The notes beneath the pieces were generated by a model. It worked only from the letters and a program-made list of their open reading frames with translations, ran no database searches and had not been told where the DNA came from. A program made the position numbers and the translations under genes. Shown here in pieces: positions 10,374 to 23,553 of a stretch of DNA of 64,000 nucleotides; positions within the stretch are counted from its first letter, which is position 1, and each line of letters begins with the position of its first letter. Source of the stretch: Mytilinidion resinicola (taxonomy: Eukaryota; Ascomycota; Dothideomycetes; Mytilinidiales; Mytilinidiaceae); NCBI RefSeq assembly GCF_010093595.1, contig NW_022985469.1, positions 322,307 to 386,306 on the forward strand. The letters are read 5' to 3'.

Positions 10374-12380
10374 CTACACTTCTTTTGGCTCTTTTGACTC
10401 TTCTGCGTGACGGCCCTGGTTTAACTCTACCGCCAAATGGTCTGTCAACGTATCATCAATATCCTTAGTCCCGACAGCAGATATCAATGCGACAGAGCCG
10501 AACGCAATGCTAATGAGATAAATCAACCTGAGGGTCTCTGGTCAGCCATGTCTTTGTTGATAATACCCGGCTATCACAATGAAAGAAACTTACTTGAAGC
10601 CCTCGCCGTAAGATTCCTTGACTGCAGATGCCGCGCTACTGATAACGCGCGGAGTAATACCCGGAACCTTCATAAGCGCAGCCGGACTGCCCGACAACAA
10701 CGCCGTAATCAGCGCAGAGAGGTCCGGCAGCTTGAATCCGAGTGGCACCACAGCTTCCGCAACCTTCTTGGGCAGGACTTCGTCCACCTTGTTGCTCAAA
10801 ACCGTCGAGTATATAGCCGTGGCAATTGCTCCCCCGACTGTCCGCGCCGTTCCAGCAAGACCGACGGCGACTCCAATGTACTCATCGCGGCATCGAAGTA
10901 TGATCATCGTTACGCTTATCAGGTTGACACACCCGACACAAAGGCCTGCCAAACATACGAGTGTTACCGCTCCTGGTAGCGAATGTGGAGCTGCGAAAAG
11001 AATCCATTAGCCGCTTGCGAATTGCAAAATTGGACGAGAACTCACTCATTCCCGCCATGCCAGCAACAAACGCCGTCTCCAGCGCAACGACAACAACATA
11101 GATCAACCTTGCGTGGCCTATCTTCGCAAGAAACGCGCCCAACACCAGTGCCCCCACATTAGTCGCTGCTGAAAACGTGCAGCTTATCCACCCGATCCGC
11201 ATCGTATCGGTGGTATACATCGTCTGGATCTGGGTCGGCCATAAGACTTGAAGACTGTATAGGAGCATTCCAGCCACGAATATCGTGACGATGACAACGT
11301 CGAAGCCCCGAGCATCCGCTAGCAAAGCCTTCGGGATAAGCGCTGCTTTGAGCGGCATCAGAGCTTCGTAGAATCCGAACGCTATGAGTCCGAACCCGCC
11401 TACGACGATGGGAACGATCACATGGGCGCTTTTCCAAGGGTGAGTGGAGCCGCCCCAGTTGATGCCCAGCAAGAGGGATATCAGGCTTCCGATGAATAGG
11501 AAGAGGCCGAAGAAGTCGAACTCGGCCACCTGTCGCCATTTGGTCTTGTGGTCCAAGCTGTGTTTCTGACCGAAGGTTGGAGGGAAATACACCAGTGTGA
11601 GGAGAACGCAGGCGACGGCATCGACAATGAGTGTGATCCAGAAACTCCATCGCCAAGTGGCATGTCCAATGAGGTGGTAAGCTGCCATATCGATTAGCGA
11701 AGAGCGCGTTTTTAACAAAAACACGGAAAAGAAGACGTTCCGCGTACCAATTGGTGCACCAAAGGCCGCCGGAATAAGCAGCGAGAACGCGACCAGCCCA
11801 GTCACCGCGGGACGATATTTGTTTGGGACCAACTCAGCAATAGCAGCCGTCGCCTGGAGCTGGAATCCTGTCGCGTATCCCAGAATGGTGACTCCACAGA
11901 TGACAACACCGACTGAGTCTGCCGTTCCTGCGACGATGCAGGCGACTACTCCCAGCAGATTGCCAAAGATCATGAGATATCGGCGTCCGAAAATGTCCAT
12001 CAAGCGGCCAGAGACGGTGACGGAGATCGCGTTGGCGATGTTCCACGCAATCGCGATCCAGGCGTAGTATGGTTTCGAACCTAAATCCTTGTTTATGGTG
12101 CCAATGATGGGACCGACGAGGGAGAGAGAAAAGCCAGCGCCGTTGTAGCCGATCATTAAAGCCTTGAAGTGTACAGAGTAATCAGTCGGCTACACTCAAA
12201 AGGTAATTCGGACAGATCTTGGTTCAGAGTCAGACTTACTATAACACTTCCAATGAGGTGAGGCGTGAGTTTGAAGCTAGGCTCCGACACTTCATCATGG
12301 TCCAAAGGCGGCTTTTCTAACACATCGTCTATATGGGAGACCTCCTTCTCCTTCTCCAATTCCTTCTCATGATCCTGCAT
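10374..12380 (-). CDS. MFS transporter, TRI12/siderophore-pump family (14 TM)
   Basis: Plasma- or vacuolar-membrane major facilitator of the DHA2/TRI12 (trichothecene efflux and siderophore transporter) group. Exons: 12380-12240, 12162-11748, 11681-11046, 10990-10594, 10527-10374; 580 residues, normal for 14-TM members. The cytosolic N-terminus is charged (MQDHEKELEKEKEV). The first helix begins HLIGSVIALMIGYNGAGFS. The loop 2-3 signature is GRLMDIFGRRYLM, and ATWRWSFWITLIVDAVACVL is the usual helix 6. After a central loop come the second-half helices ending LIYLISIAFGSVALIS. All introns are 55-77 nt with GT-AG ends. The substrate (siderophore, toxin or drug) cannot be deduced; no biosynthetic gene lies next to it. 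Confidence 0.92.
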
Positions 12381-13863
12381 ATCGGATACAATCTAATAAC
12401 CGCAACTGCTGATAAAATCTATAGAGGGAGAAAGAAAGCACAGCTAGGCACTACGCAATCACTTCGGACTGTCCGTTCTTTAAGCCAACTACATTCCCTC
12501 GCTGCACTGATTCATAAGCTCCGGCATCTGCTGTACCGGACTCAAGAGAGGGGTATCGAGCGGCATCAACACTTCCCACTTCTTGCTAGGACGTTTCTGA
12601 CCTTGTCCATATCCACCCCAGGATATCTGCGCAGGGGTTGGAAGGATCAGCACAGCATTTCTCCGCAAGTGACCCCAGATCGAAATTGACACAAGTACAC
12701 GATACAGTTTCATTTTAATCTTGAGACCAAACAATTGCGGATGGGGCAAGAAACCTACCCACCTACCTCATTTAATCCAACCCCGTTGCCGCAAACCTCG
12801 CGTTTGCATTGTCGCTGTCGTTGCAGACCCGCGCTAACCCGATTCGGTTCAGCGAGAAGAATACAAGGGTATCAACAGTCTTCCATACGCGGAATAAAAT
12901 GATTGGCTAGCTGGCCATGCATGACTCGATGCTTAACCCCGAGGTTGTGCTGGAGAAGAATGCGGGGATAGAATTCATGGTTAGATCGGCCTTTTGGTGC
13001 TCGAGCTCGGTGGCGGGCGGTAAAGGGCGGCCGCGGGCGACCCCGAAGCCGATATAGCAAGTTCGAAGGTGAGAGGAAGCCAATGGCACCATAGTGGGGA
13101 GGATAGCATTTTGTTTGGGACGGGAGAGTGTTGCCGAATTTGGGGTGCAGTTGGGTGGAGAGAGCCTGGCGGGGATAGTTGTGGGGTAGGGGATGTAGCG
13201 AGGGTGTTATGAAGGGCACAAAAGGAAAGGGAGAGGCGTTACTTTTGATATCAAGGGCGGCATGGTCCAATAGTCGATGGTCTGGCATGCCGTCGGAGGC
13301 AGGCTTCGTAACGCGAAGCCTGTTTCCAGAGACTGGGTTCAGCGTCCCCTGTATGTAAGAAGTGAGTTGCTCGTGCAAAGCTATAGACGTTATGTTCATA
13401 AAGCTGAAAGAGGGAACTGTACATAGCAGCTGGCTGACAAGAGTATTGTGGCTAAGACCCCAATCGGTGCCTCAACCTGAGTGTTCTGGTTTGCTAGCTA
13501 GGTGGAATACCGTCTGATCACGTGCCGTTAGTACCACATAATTCATAATCGTGGGCAAGGATATGATTCTAAACACGTTACCTCAATGTCATAACACCAA
13601 AGTTCATGTTCCACTCTTTCACGGACTCCGTAGTCGAACCCACCATCGCTTCGAGTTTTGGAAACCGAGAGACCTAGTGGCTGAGCGGCTGCGTAACGAC
13701 TCAAGCAACACCTTGCAGTCAAATAATCGCTAACTCCATCTCTTAATATCACGGGATATATCTAGCACAGACAGGACCCAGAAGTATTTTTCCATACCTA
13801 CAAACCCAACCCATCCCAAAAAGTCTCCCAAACGCTAAACCTTCACCCCAAACACCTTTCTCA
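12381..13863. other. Large intergenic region without a recognised gene
   Basis: Upstream of the MFS gene and 3' of the rhodopsin-fold gene. Several ORFs up to about 175 codons exist but none shows domain-like content or family motifs. A 47-codon plus-strand ORF near 12918-13060 was inspected and not recognised. A tRNA-like word near 13675 was examined and rejected. Confidence 0.4.
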
Positions 13864-15435
13864 TCACCCGAAACTAAACCCCTCCTGCCACCCCTCCTCC
13901 CAACTCGGCGTGCTCACCGGCGGCAAACTAATCACCTTATCCCGCTTAAACACATAACTCACCCCACTCCCCCTCGCCCGACACCGCTGCAGCTCCAACT
14001 CCGCCCGCTCCCCGCCACTCCCTTGCTCGCTATCCGTCTCGCTTCCCCACATCTCGCACTCCGGCAGCACCCCAATCTCCTGCATTCTCGTCGGCGGCGG
14101 GTCGCGCGGCGCGCAGACGGCGATGTCGGGTACGTTCCAGCGCCGCTCAAACACGTTTTCGACGTCGCTCTCGCGGCGGTATATCTCGTCATGCGAGGCG
14201 CGGAGGGGGGAGGCGGATTTCGAGGTGTTGGAGGAGGAGAGGGAAAGCTCCTCGTCCCAGTCGTTTCGCTTGCCGGTGAAGTGGTACGTTGCGAGGGGCG
14301 CGACGTAGCCGGAGCTCGCCTTTGTTCTGACAAGCGCTGGGCGGGTTGGGTATAGGGGTGGGGGGAATCCGGGGGTTGCGAAAGGGGCGGGGTGGGTGTG
14401 GTCCTGGTCCCATTGAAGGTGGCGGATGATAGGGCCGGGCTTGGCAGGGAGGATGTGACAGAGGGAGGAGGGGAGGCAGGTGGTGAGGAGGGCGAGGGAT
14501 TGCGCGAGCTGGGTGCAGGTGGTTAGGGACCAGGCCTGGAAGGTGAAGTCATTTGAGGTGGAGGCGGTGGTGGAGAGGGTGTTACTGTAGTATATTTGGG
14601 GGATGAAGGTTACGATGAGGCTGGTTGGGAGGTTAGAACGGGGTTGGCGAACGGGGTTGGGAGGGGCTTACAGGAAGCGGGAGCAAAAAGCGAGGGTGGT
14701 CCAGCATTTTTTTGCTCGACTTTTGAGGAGGAGGATTGGGATGGCGATGGAAGATAATTCGAGCACGATGTTCGAGGAGGCAACGTAGCGTGCGAATGCT
14801 AGTCGGTCATAGCATTGGTTCCCTAGGAACGTCCACGGATTTGGTTCATCGCAGGAGGCTGCAGCGGCAATGAATCCTGTTAGAGTCCAGAGTAGGCACA
14901 ATGCCCCCATGCCAATGGCGATCCATTTCTGGCGTTTCTCTTGCACGCTTTGCCACACGAAGAGCCACATAGAGATCCTTGTCGTTCCAATGGATAGGAT
15001 ATAAAGCATCGTAGCCGCATATTGGGCCTGATTATTGTTAGTAGAGAATTTCGACCCATTGGGACAAAGACAAGACATACTGCTTGAAACGTATTGACCT
15101 GGTGCGTACTCAAGATAGAAATATGTCTACCCAGAGCACTGTTCGCTTGCACCGACACTGCTATCGTCTGGCCTAATGCGAGAGCCTATACGCTGTGAGC
15201 TTTCATTACAATCGAAGGCCGAATAGAGGCAAATACTCACCAATGCAGTCGCAAGCGCAGCATCATCCCAGTTCACCCGCCGTACTCTTGCTTTCCGCGC
15301 CCGGATCCACTTCACAACAAAGTGACCTTCGACGACGACAAGAGCAACGACGAATAGAAGCCATGTAACAATCTGCACATCGTCGCTGTGACTCCCGTTG
15401 TTTGCCGTACCTCTTACTTGCGTATCTCGTGCCAT
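13864..15435 (-). CDS. Rhodopsin-fold integral membrane protein (SAT4/Pth11-related)
   Basis: Seven-helix membrane protein of the fungal rhodopsin-domain family, whose founder Pth11 is a surface receptor; most members are untested. Exons: 15435-15241, 15185-15081, 15027-14672, 14620-13864; 470 residues. Helices are visible at VTWLLFVVALVVVEGHFVVK, at DDAALATALALALGQTIAVS, at QYAATMLYILSIGTTRISMW (the family's conserved 'third helix'), at WIAIGMGALCLLWTLTGFIA and at SSNIVLELSSIAIPILLL. The C-terminal ~200 residues are a long soluble tail rich in Ser, Pro and charged residues (EELSLSSSNTSKSASPL), as usual for the family. The introns (55, 53, 51 nt) join without loss. Ligand and partner are unknown. 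Confidence 0.88.
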
Positions 15436-16501
15436 CTTGACAGTCCTTCCAGATAAGACCAGGTCAGCGAGGACGAGGACACCGGAGCGATACCAGAGCG
15501 ATGATTGAAAAGCCCATCAACAATGATCAAAGACGCCACAAGGGGGTGGCAAGAAGTCAAAATCGAAAATATGCACTCGACGGCGTATCTTCGCTCAATA
15601 AAAGGCCTTCAAACAAACAGCATGAGCAGCGAAAAATGAAGAAATGGAATCGCCTCCTCACCCAGCACCACAGTCGGCGAGAAAGATTGACATAGCTTTG
15701 TAGAAGTAAAAACAGGTGGAAGCCGCAGCCTCGCGCTGTTTCGCACCTACCCGTGTCCCATTCGCTGGCCCTCAACCCAGCACCTGCTCAAAGTCCGTAG
15801 CGTACAGCGTGCGTGCAGAGGTTTACCACCAAGTATGGCCCATACTAACCCGCTTAAGCATCCTTACTGAGTCCCATCGCGCGCCTCCGGTGTCCACCTG
15901 CCGGATCGGCGCGCTGGTCGTGACGCAGGTCGCCGCCAAGGTGCAACACTCCAATAAGCAGTGCGCGCTGTCTCGATGCAAAGTCAGCAGCTCGCACAGT
16001 GCGCGGACTTCACGGCCACCACGTGAAGTGAGACGGGCATCGTCCGTAGCTGGGGCTGCAGTGCGGTGCGACGATCCGCCTTTGTCAAAGTCCGAAGTGT
16101 GAGAGGTGTTGTGTGGTTGGTGCGAGTGGTTGCGACTACCCGACGCACGGGCCTCGATGTGTTGGTGAAGGCTGACAAGTGTTCCTCAGGTGCACGAAAC
16201 ATAGTGTATGTATGAGTTCAGATATGCGACACAGCTCAACAGTCTAAGAGCGACTGGCAGCCTAGAGAGGCACGATACCCATTAGATTTCGGTTCCATTC
16301 AGAGCAAGCCCGGTATGACTCTGCTAGCATCTACTCTGCAACCCACCCATTCTTCCGTCTCATACCCAAGGGCCGTAAAAGTGGTATCAATCCGTCTCTC
16401 ATCCATCCGATCGTTTTTTTGTGTAAATCCTTTTCGCCTAGCCGAGCAAACCTAAGCCCAAACGACTGACCCCAGCCCCACCCCCAGTTCCCGCTATTCT
16501 T
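15436..16501. other. Intergenic
   Basis: Lies between two minus-strand genes: promoter of the rhodopsin-fold gene to the left, 3' flank of the importin gene to the right. A 128-codon plus-strand ORF (15716-16102) has biased, domain-free content and is probably chance. Nothing else recognised. Confidence 0.4.
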
Positions 16502-19500
16502 CTATTTCTGCAGGTACTTTACCAACTCAACAACCTGACTCCTCGTCTCATCCTCTAGCTGCTCTTCCGGTGGCCCAAGCACCTTCTGGAATACCGGCAT
16601 CAGTCTTGGCGTGAGCTGCGTGATCGTCGCGTCGTTCGCTTGGTCTACAAAGTCCCATCCGTCAGCACCATATCCAAATAATCCCATAAAGTCGCGGGAG
16701 CTACTCACACAACTGCACCACCATTTTGAAGATCGGCTTGTTCTCTTCGAAGTCCTCTCTCAACGGCAGAAGATCCACCAATCGCGGCAGCACCTCTGAG
16801 ACGGGAATGTGGTTCGGATGCCGAGAGATCATGCGGCTGACGCAGCCTGCTGTGTTGTCGAGCAGACGTGGTTGACCCTGGTCGTCGAGCAGTGGCTCTA
16901 GTTTCTGGAAGATTGTGGGGTAGTTCTTCAGGATCTCCTGCTCGTTGGTGGACTTCTCGCAAAGAAGGCCTAGGCCATATACGGCGTTGGACTTGGTCTC
17001 ATAGTCCTCGTCTGTGAGACGGTGAATCAGCAGCTTAAGCAGGCCAGTCGTGTATGGCGTGCATGCGGCTTCCATATTGCCAATACACTCGGCAATGCAG
17101 CCGACGGCAGCACTTCGCTCAGTCGATTCCTGGCTGCTCGCGTACTTGAGCAGCGGCTTCTCGAAAATCTTCCACAGCTCTGCAAACCCAGGACCAAGCG
17201 CGCAAGATAGGCAGGTGATGACTTCGGTGGCAGTCTCAATCACCAACCAGTCGTACTCAGATGACTCTTCCGGAACATCATCCTCCGCCTCGTCTCCTTC
17301 ATCTTGTTGGCACGGATGGCGCTTGGTGAGAATTGCGAGAATCTGCTGTGTGACTTGAGGGACGACCAGGCCTTGATCTGTGTAGAGTAGTGCGGGGCCG
17401 CACAGCTTCAGAGTAGCGGCAAGATCGCGATTAATATCAGTTACGGTGCCCCTGAAATCAATGGTCAGCTCCCGAGTACAAAAATAGTACGATGTAAAAG
17501 TTTCAAGTATGGAGAGAAGATCAGGATATTCGCGTTCTCAGCAACCACAGCATGTGTACAACTTGTGTAAACATGTGTGTCTGAGTGAGCTGGGATTAAC
17601 GATGTTAAATCATCATTTCAAGGCTAAAGCCCTTTGATGGTGCATCAAAATGAACGTAAAAAAACTCACCGATCCAGCTCATCCTGCCATACTGCTAGAG
17701 TCGCAGTCATGATGTGGCTGCCAAGCTTTTTCAGGTCCTCTGTGGGCTCCACCTGGAGTGGGACACCAGGTTTCCATGGGGCCATTCCAGCACCCTCAGC
17801 CAAGCCCCAAAGGCAGGCGTAAGTCCGCCAGAGCGTCCCCAAGGCAGCTTTGCGGACGCCTTCGTACGAGTGCTCGACAAGCTCGAGTGTGCTGGTGACG
17901 ATCTTCTCGAGATACGGAAGGAATTCGCGTCTCGTGTGAGTGATGATATCACCGATGACTTCAATGGCAATCTCCTTTTCCATAGCCACGGCAGTAACAG
18001 CTCCGATATCGTCCCAATCTTCATCGTTTTCCATATCCTCCATACCTTCTGCATCGTCATCGTCATCAGTGGCAGCGGCGACCTTGACCTTTCGTCCTGC
18101 GACGACGACTTCTTGGCCGAGCAGGTCCTTGGCCTCTTCGCCGAGCTGGACTTCGAGGTCAGTTTCTTCTTGTTGAAGACAGTCCTGGAGACCCTTGACA
18201 GCACCGGCAAGGTAAGGCGAGAACTCTTCCTCGTAAACCTTTGCCATGGTGCTCCATAGAATGTAACTGGTTTCTCTGAGTCTCGGGTGGTCGAGATGAA
18301 GAGCCTCCTCGGATGCCTTCATAAGCGGGAGAACGTATGGCTTGAATGGCCCAGCGCCAACAGCAGATGCCATCTTACCCATGGAATCGCACACAACACC
18401 ACGGAGATCAAGATCGTCCTGGCTCTCCTTGATTTCGACGTAGGGGGCCAGTGCATGCATGGTCTGTTCAAAGTAGGGTAGGAAGGCCGACTCGGCAGCG
18501 GAGGCAATTGAACCAACGGCTCCCACGGCAGCAACTTTAGACTTGAAATCTGGGTGCTGGAATACGCTGCTGAATCTTGGGACGAGCTCCGGGACGTATT
18601 TGGCAGCATCTTCTGGGTCCAAGCCCTCGATGAGTGAGTCGATGGCGTTGCAACTGCCTCTAATGATCTCCAAGTTTCGCTCATCTTCGGCGCCCTGGCT
18701 AGCGTTGACAGCAAGGTCAAAGTTCTTGATCAAAGCTGGGATTAGACGGGCGTGTTCCTTGCCCATGTCCTCGGCAAGATCATCTGCCAACCTCGCAACG
18801 CCGTTCAGAGCCGCGGCTCGCACTTTGGCTTCGGGGTCCTCAAGAAGATGTAAGACCATAGGAAGGATCTCGTGGAGCTGTGTCGCGATGAAGTCTGGGG
18901 CACCTTCAACACACATGCCGAGGGCAAGAATACCGGCCCTCCTGTAGTCGGGATTCTGGTTCGTGACGAAGGGACCGATGGCCTTGAGCAGTGGCACTAC
19001 GACCTGGCTGGGTGGTAGACTGGAAGCAAGGATGTCGAGTAGCCCCAACGCTGACCTCGCGGGAGTGAGGTCTTCATCGTCGCTGGTAAGATCTCCAAAC
19101 TCAGTCGCGATTTGGAGCGCCTTGAGAGTCATGTCTTCTCCCAGCCTTAAGCCTTGGACCTTGAGTTTCCGGTAACGCACACACTGCATAAGGAATCCTA
19201 GGGCTTGAGATCGGTAGTCATCCTCGACCGAAGTGGCCGATGCCAATTCAATCATGAACTTGAGAAGGTCGCCAAAGTGTTTTTGCAGGAGGGCAGACTC
19301 GCATCCGAGGAGGGTTTGGAAAACCTCGAATGCTTGCATAGCATGGTCCTCGTCGCCCTCGTCGACAGTCGCCTTGAGGACTTTGACCATGCCTGGAATG
19401 CTGTCCTGGAACAGCTTGAGAGACTTTGGGTCTTCATCAGGGTCCAACATCATAGCTAGGCGGCTAAGGGCAAGCATGGTGTTGATTCTGACCTCTGCGC

Positions 19501-20073
19501 TCTCCGGGTCCTGGATGGTAGTTGCGAAGAGCTTGTATAGGTCGGCGTTGTTCGCTGGGAACTCGTCTCCTACAGCCTCGAGCAATGTAAACAGTATGTA
19601 CATCCCAATCTCTCTGTGCCGCGCAGTATCGCTGGTGGCAGCTTGTAGAAGGTAGCCTGGGAGGTCGGCCCACTCGCCATCTTCGAAATCAATGGCCGCA
19701 ATCGCGGCCACGACGCGTGCAGCCGAGTGCCGAACCAGGGTGGCATTCTCGCTGAGAGCAGCTTGGAAGAGCTGGTTCCTCAGAGTGCTTTTTTGGTCGG
19801 CGGGCAAAGCTTGCCAGTGTTTTGGGACGAGCTTCCTGACCTCCACGGCGGCGAGCTGGCGCAGCTCTTGCTTCGGGTGGGAGGCGAGGATTTGGAGGAG
19901 GGCCGAAAGAGCGAGGGGAGAAGTGTAGTAGTTCTTGTTCAGGGCCGACGTGGCAGCCTTGACGCGCTCCGTGTCCGCTGCGAGGTGTTAGCTCAAGCAT
20001 AGCAATGTGGACATCTGGCAACATTACGCTGGAGCAGACTCTCGAGGAGCTGGACAAATTGCTGCTCGTCCAT
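16502..20073 (-). CDS. KAP123: Importin beta-4 / Kap123 karyopherin
   Basis: Nuclear import receptor for ribosomal proteins and histones in the known family. Exons: 20073-20028, 19977-17670, 17451-16709, 16644-16502; 1079 residues, against about 1080-1113 for human IPO4 and yeast Kap123. It starts MDEQQFVQLLESLLQ and consists of HEAT repeats throughout (e.g. YRRAGILALGMCVEGA, EAKVRAAALNGVARLADDL, LRETSYILWSTMAKVYEEEF). The acidic insert DDDDDAEGMEDMENDEDWDD matches the characteristic Kap123 region before HEAT 15-16. Tail is SQVVELVKYLQK. The 218-nt intron at 17669-17452 is far longer than its neighbours. The first intron splits codon 16. The gene is preceded by a purine/pyrimidine tract, as in many highly expressed fungal genes. 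Confidence 0.93.
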
Positions 20074-20107
20074 GATGGACAGACGAGGCAAAGTGCACAA
20101 AACGAGA

Positions 20108-20200
20108 ACGGGGTATCTAGAAAGGAAGAGGAGAAGGAGAAGAAGGAGAAGAAGAAGGAAGAAGCGAAGAGGGTGGGGGGAAAGAAGAGAGAGTGTGTGA
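20108..20200 (-). promoter_or_regulatory. Pyrimidine-rich tract upstream of the Kap123 start
   Basis: On the minus strand this is an almost unbroken C/T run (GGAAGAGGAGAAGGAGAAG and similar on the plus strand), 35-130 nt before the ATG. CT-rich tracts just upstream of transcription starts are common in strongly expressed ascomycete genes. Role inferred from position. Confidence 0.5.
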
Positions 20201-21204
20201 GGTGGGGTTTGTGTGATGCCCGTCCAGAACAATTTTTTTCGAAATAGCGGCCCAAGCGACTCTAGCGCGAAACCTGGCCTCGGTGGAACTTTGCGCCTCG
20301 ACCTCCGCAGACGCCGCCGACGCCAACCTCACTGCTTAGGTCCTTTTCTGGGGGACTGTCTTGTAGAACTCGGCTGTGCATGTTACTCATCTCACTCGTG
20401 GCTATTGACTCAATTCGACGAAGCGTATATACGGGCGGTCTGCTGTGCTCAGGATCCTAGCAGCTAGCCAACAGAAGAAGAGACAGGGGATATATGATCT
20501 TCCTCCATATAGTGAAAGAGACAGCTACTAGAATCCCTGCACAGGCCGCTTTCTCCGAACAGCCCGTCTGTAGTTGCCGTTTGCACGGAAACGCTGAAAA
20601 AGGTAGATGCTGGCTTGTAGCTTCCATTTGCTACAAGCGTGCTCTTTAGCATTAGCAGATCCGCCTAAACACTTGTACAAGAATATGTAGCTAGAAATGC
20701 AGGAACATCCGGTCTCTTGGAGATGCACTTCCTAAGTTGCCCATAGAGATGGAGTGACTCTCGCCCCTAACCGGTTGATATCATGTGATCTATACGTCTT
20801 CTTAAGCCTTGTGCATCTAAATAGTCCTAAATCAATACTCTACGCGTTATATCCTCCCAAACAAATCCTACAAACCGAGCAGGATCAGGCCGCAGGGCGA
20901 GGGCATCTCATTTATATTGCACGCCCGACAGTCTAGAACGGCTGCAAATAACGCAGCCGTGGAGTCTCCCGATCGGTGCAGCTAGCCACTTCCATTTCGC
21001 CTTGGCGCTAGCTCGCTTGTCTTGCTTTTTTGCAGCAGACGTGAGGTCGACTAGCAACCTCGACGCCTCCTTCTCCCATATCACCTCCATCCTCCGCCTC
21101 ACTCACTGTCTCATCTCCTCGTAGTGCCCTAGGCTCACTGATACCCTCTTCCGCAAACCCTCGACCGCGACAGCTTCTCCTAGCTCGCAGCTCCGGCCTC
21201 CTCC
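20201..21204. other. Divergent promoter region, Kap123 / DUF2433 gene
   Basis: The two housekeeping genes are transcribed away from each other. No further gene is recognised; the short ORFs here lack family-like content. Confidence 0.5.
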
Positions 21205-23553
21205 ATGGCTTCTGTACGTACCGCGCGCCGCCGCCTGCCCAACTTTTCACCCGGCAGTCCTCCACCAATGCAGCCTGCTAACATGCCTCAGCAAGCGCCC
21301 ACACAGCCGCGCCCGTACAATGGCCAAGGCTACCTGCCCAACGGCGGAGCGCCCTCTGGACCCGTGCCTGGCGCGCAGCCGCTCCTCCCCAACCAAGGAC
21401 GAGTGATACAATCGGGCAGCGCGAGAGTTCTCTGCATCGCCGACGTGCGAGGTATGCTTCGCAACGCGACTTCTTCACCCGCCGTTCTGATGGCTGACCG
21501 CTCTTCCAGGAAATCTTCAGTCACTCAACCAGCTCGCCGCCGACGCACGGGCAAACTACATCATCCATACTGGCGATTTCGGCTTCTACGATGAGCGCTC
21601 GCTTGACCGCATCGCTGAAAAGTATGCCACCCCAAAGAAGACCCTGGCCATGTCCGTCACATGTGTCTGGACGCGCTAACATTTACTAGGACCCTCAAGC
21701 ACGTCGCCCAGTATTCACCTCTCCTCTCCGACCAGCAGAAGCGATCCATCGCCACCGCTCCCCCGCAACCGCTTATCAAGGAACGCTTTGCACGTGAAAA
21801 GCTGCCTCTGTCCGAGCTCCCACTCTTCCTAAATAAGACCTACACACTACAGGTGCCCGTCTATACAGTATGGGGAGCCTGCGAGGACGTCCAGGTTCTG
21901 GAGAAGCTCCGGTCCGGCGAATACAAAATCGACAACCTGCACATAATCGATGAGGGCCACTCTCGGTTGCTCGATGTTGGTGGCATTAAGCTGCGACTAT
22001 TGGGACTCGGAGGTGCCGTGGTCATGCACAAGCTGTTCGACAATGGCGAGGGCAGGACTACAATTGCTGGCGGTCAAGGAACTATGTGGACAACACTACT
22101 CCAGATGGGCGAACTTGTGGACACTGCGCATCGTGTCTACGATCCCACCGAAACCCGAATCTTCGTTACACACGCCTCACCAGCTCGTGAGGGACTGCTG
22201 AACCAGCTCTCCGTCACCCTGAAAGCCGACTTCTCGATATCTGCTGGTCTCCATTTCAGGTATGGTAGCTCGTACAACGAGTTCAGCGTCAACCCAACCC
22301 TCGATCACTACCGTGGCAAGCTCGCAGCCTCCAAGGCGTCGTTCAACGATGTCTGGGACACGGTCAAGGCAGAGGTTGAGCCGGCCGTTGCGGACAGCGA
22401 GGCACAGCAGAGAATGCTCAACCTTGCACTCGACATCGTAAATAAGATGCCCACTATTGCCAATGGTGGAAACCCATTCGGAGGCCCAACCCCAGGTCCC
22501 GCGAGTGGCCAGGTCGATGAAAGTGCGTTCAAGAACATGTGGAACTTCAATCTTGCGGATGCAGCGTATGGCTGGCTGGTTCTGGACGTTGACAACGGCA
22601 GAATTGGGACTGAGATGAGAGCCCAAGGATTCAACTTCGCTCATCGTGGCGGAAAGGCGGCTGCCTCTCAATCTGGCCAAGGTGCACCAATTGCCCCTTC
22701 AACGAGCACCGGGGCTCCGACCGGCGGCAATCTTCCCAACCCCTCTAGCCAACCTTCGCCAGCTCAGATCCGGACCCCCAATATTCCACCACAACAAAAC
22801 CGCCAGCAGGCTGCGCCCACACCGCCAGCGCAACAGATCAAGCCTGCATCTCAGCCAGCCCGTACGGGACCCTCTCCAGCCCCTGCGACTCCCAAGGACC
22901 CGATCAAGCCGGCTACGCCCCAGCCTCCTACGTCTACCGGAGGACACGCTCCGGCTAATGCTGGCGCAGAGAAGGCAATTCCAAGCGAGGTGAAGCCGAA
23001 TGGAACTGCTGCTCCCGAAAAGGGCCCAGAATCACCCGCTCCAAAGAATGACTCTCCCGCTCCACAGAAGGAGAGCAAGGCGTTGTTCATCGTCAACGTC
23101 AAAGATGAAGAAGAGGCGAAGAACCTGCTTGCCGACGAGGACAAGCCAAAAGTGGAGAGGATTGAGAAGCAGAAGCACTTCTTCATCGCCCACTTCGCTA
23201 ACAATGGCGAAATGCAGGGCGCGCTGAACCGCATTTCCCAGGAGTTCAAGGGAAGCAAGCAGGAGAGCAAGCCCGGAGTGCCCAGCGTGAAGATCTACAG
23301 AGATCCCTCGAACCCCAGCCGCTTTGGAGCTGGCAGCTGGCAAAGCAGCAGCAGGGGTGGCATTCAGAGTGGCGGATACCGCAGTGGCGGTGCCAGCGAC
23401 AGTGAAGGAGGCCGTGGTGGACGCGGACGAGGCCGTGGCAACTTTGGAGGCGATCGTGGTGGCAGCCAGCGAGGCCGTGGACGAGGCCGCGGCGGATTCG
23501 GCAGAGGCGGTCAGGGCGAGGGTGCTGCTGCAGCGACCGGCGGAGAGTCGTGA
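21205..23553 (+). CDS. DUF2433 metallophosphoesterase-like protein with RGG tail
   Basis: Exons 21205-21451, 21510-21621, 21690-23553; 740 residues. The N-terminal ~330 residues show a calcineurin-like phosphoesterase layout: RVLCIADVRGNLQSL, IIHTGDFGFYDERSL, VYTVWGACEDVQVLEKL (the usual GNHD is GACED), RIFVTHASPAREGLLNQL. This variant is the fungal DUF2433 family. Residues ~340-470 are Pro/Ala/Gln-rich; ~470-540 form a small domain (ALFIVNVKDEEEAKNLL...KQKHFFIAHFANNGEM); the end is an RGG/RG box (GGRGGRGRGRGNFGGDRGG), suggesting RNA binding. The first 48 nt after codon 3 have intron-like ends (GTACGT...GGCAG) and a length divisible by three, so the extreme N-terminus is uncertain. Catalytic activity is doubtful because the metal-binding Asn-His pair is changed. 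Confidence 0.88.

Noticed and set aside
12872..13399. 175-codon minus-strand ORF in the large intergenic region
   Set aside because: Pro/His/Arg-rich translation without domain features; no supporting introns or family pattern.
13660..13735. tRNA-like words (GTGGCTGAGCGG and, on the other strand, GGTTCGACTAC)
   Set aside because: The D-arm-like and T-arm-like words are on opposite strands, and no acceptor stem or anticodon arm can be folded around either.
15716..16102. 128-codon plus-strand ORF
   Set aside because: Low-complexity Ser/Arg/Val content, no domain, no splice partners.
17731..18205. 159-codon ORF in another frame of the Kap123 exon
   Set aside because: Ser/Arg-rich shadow of the importin coding sequence.
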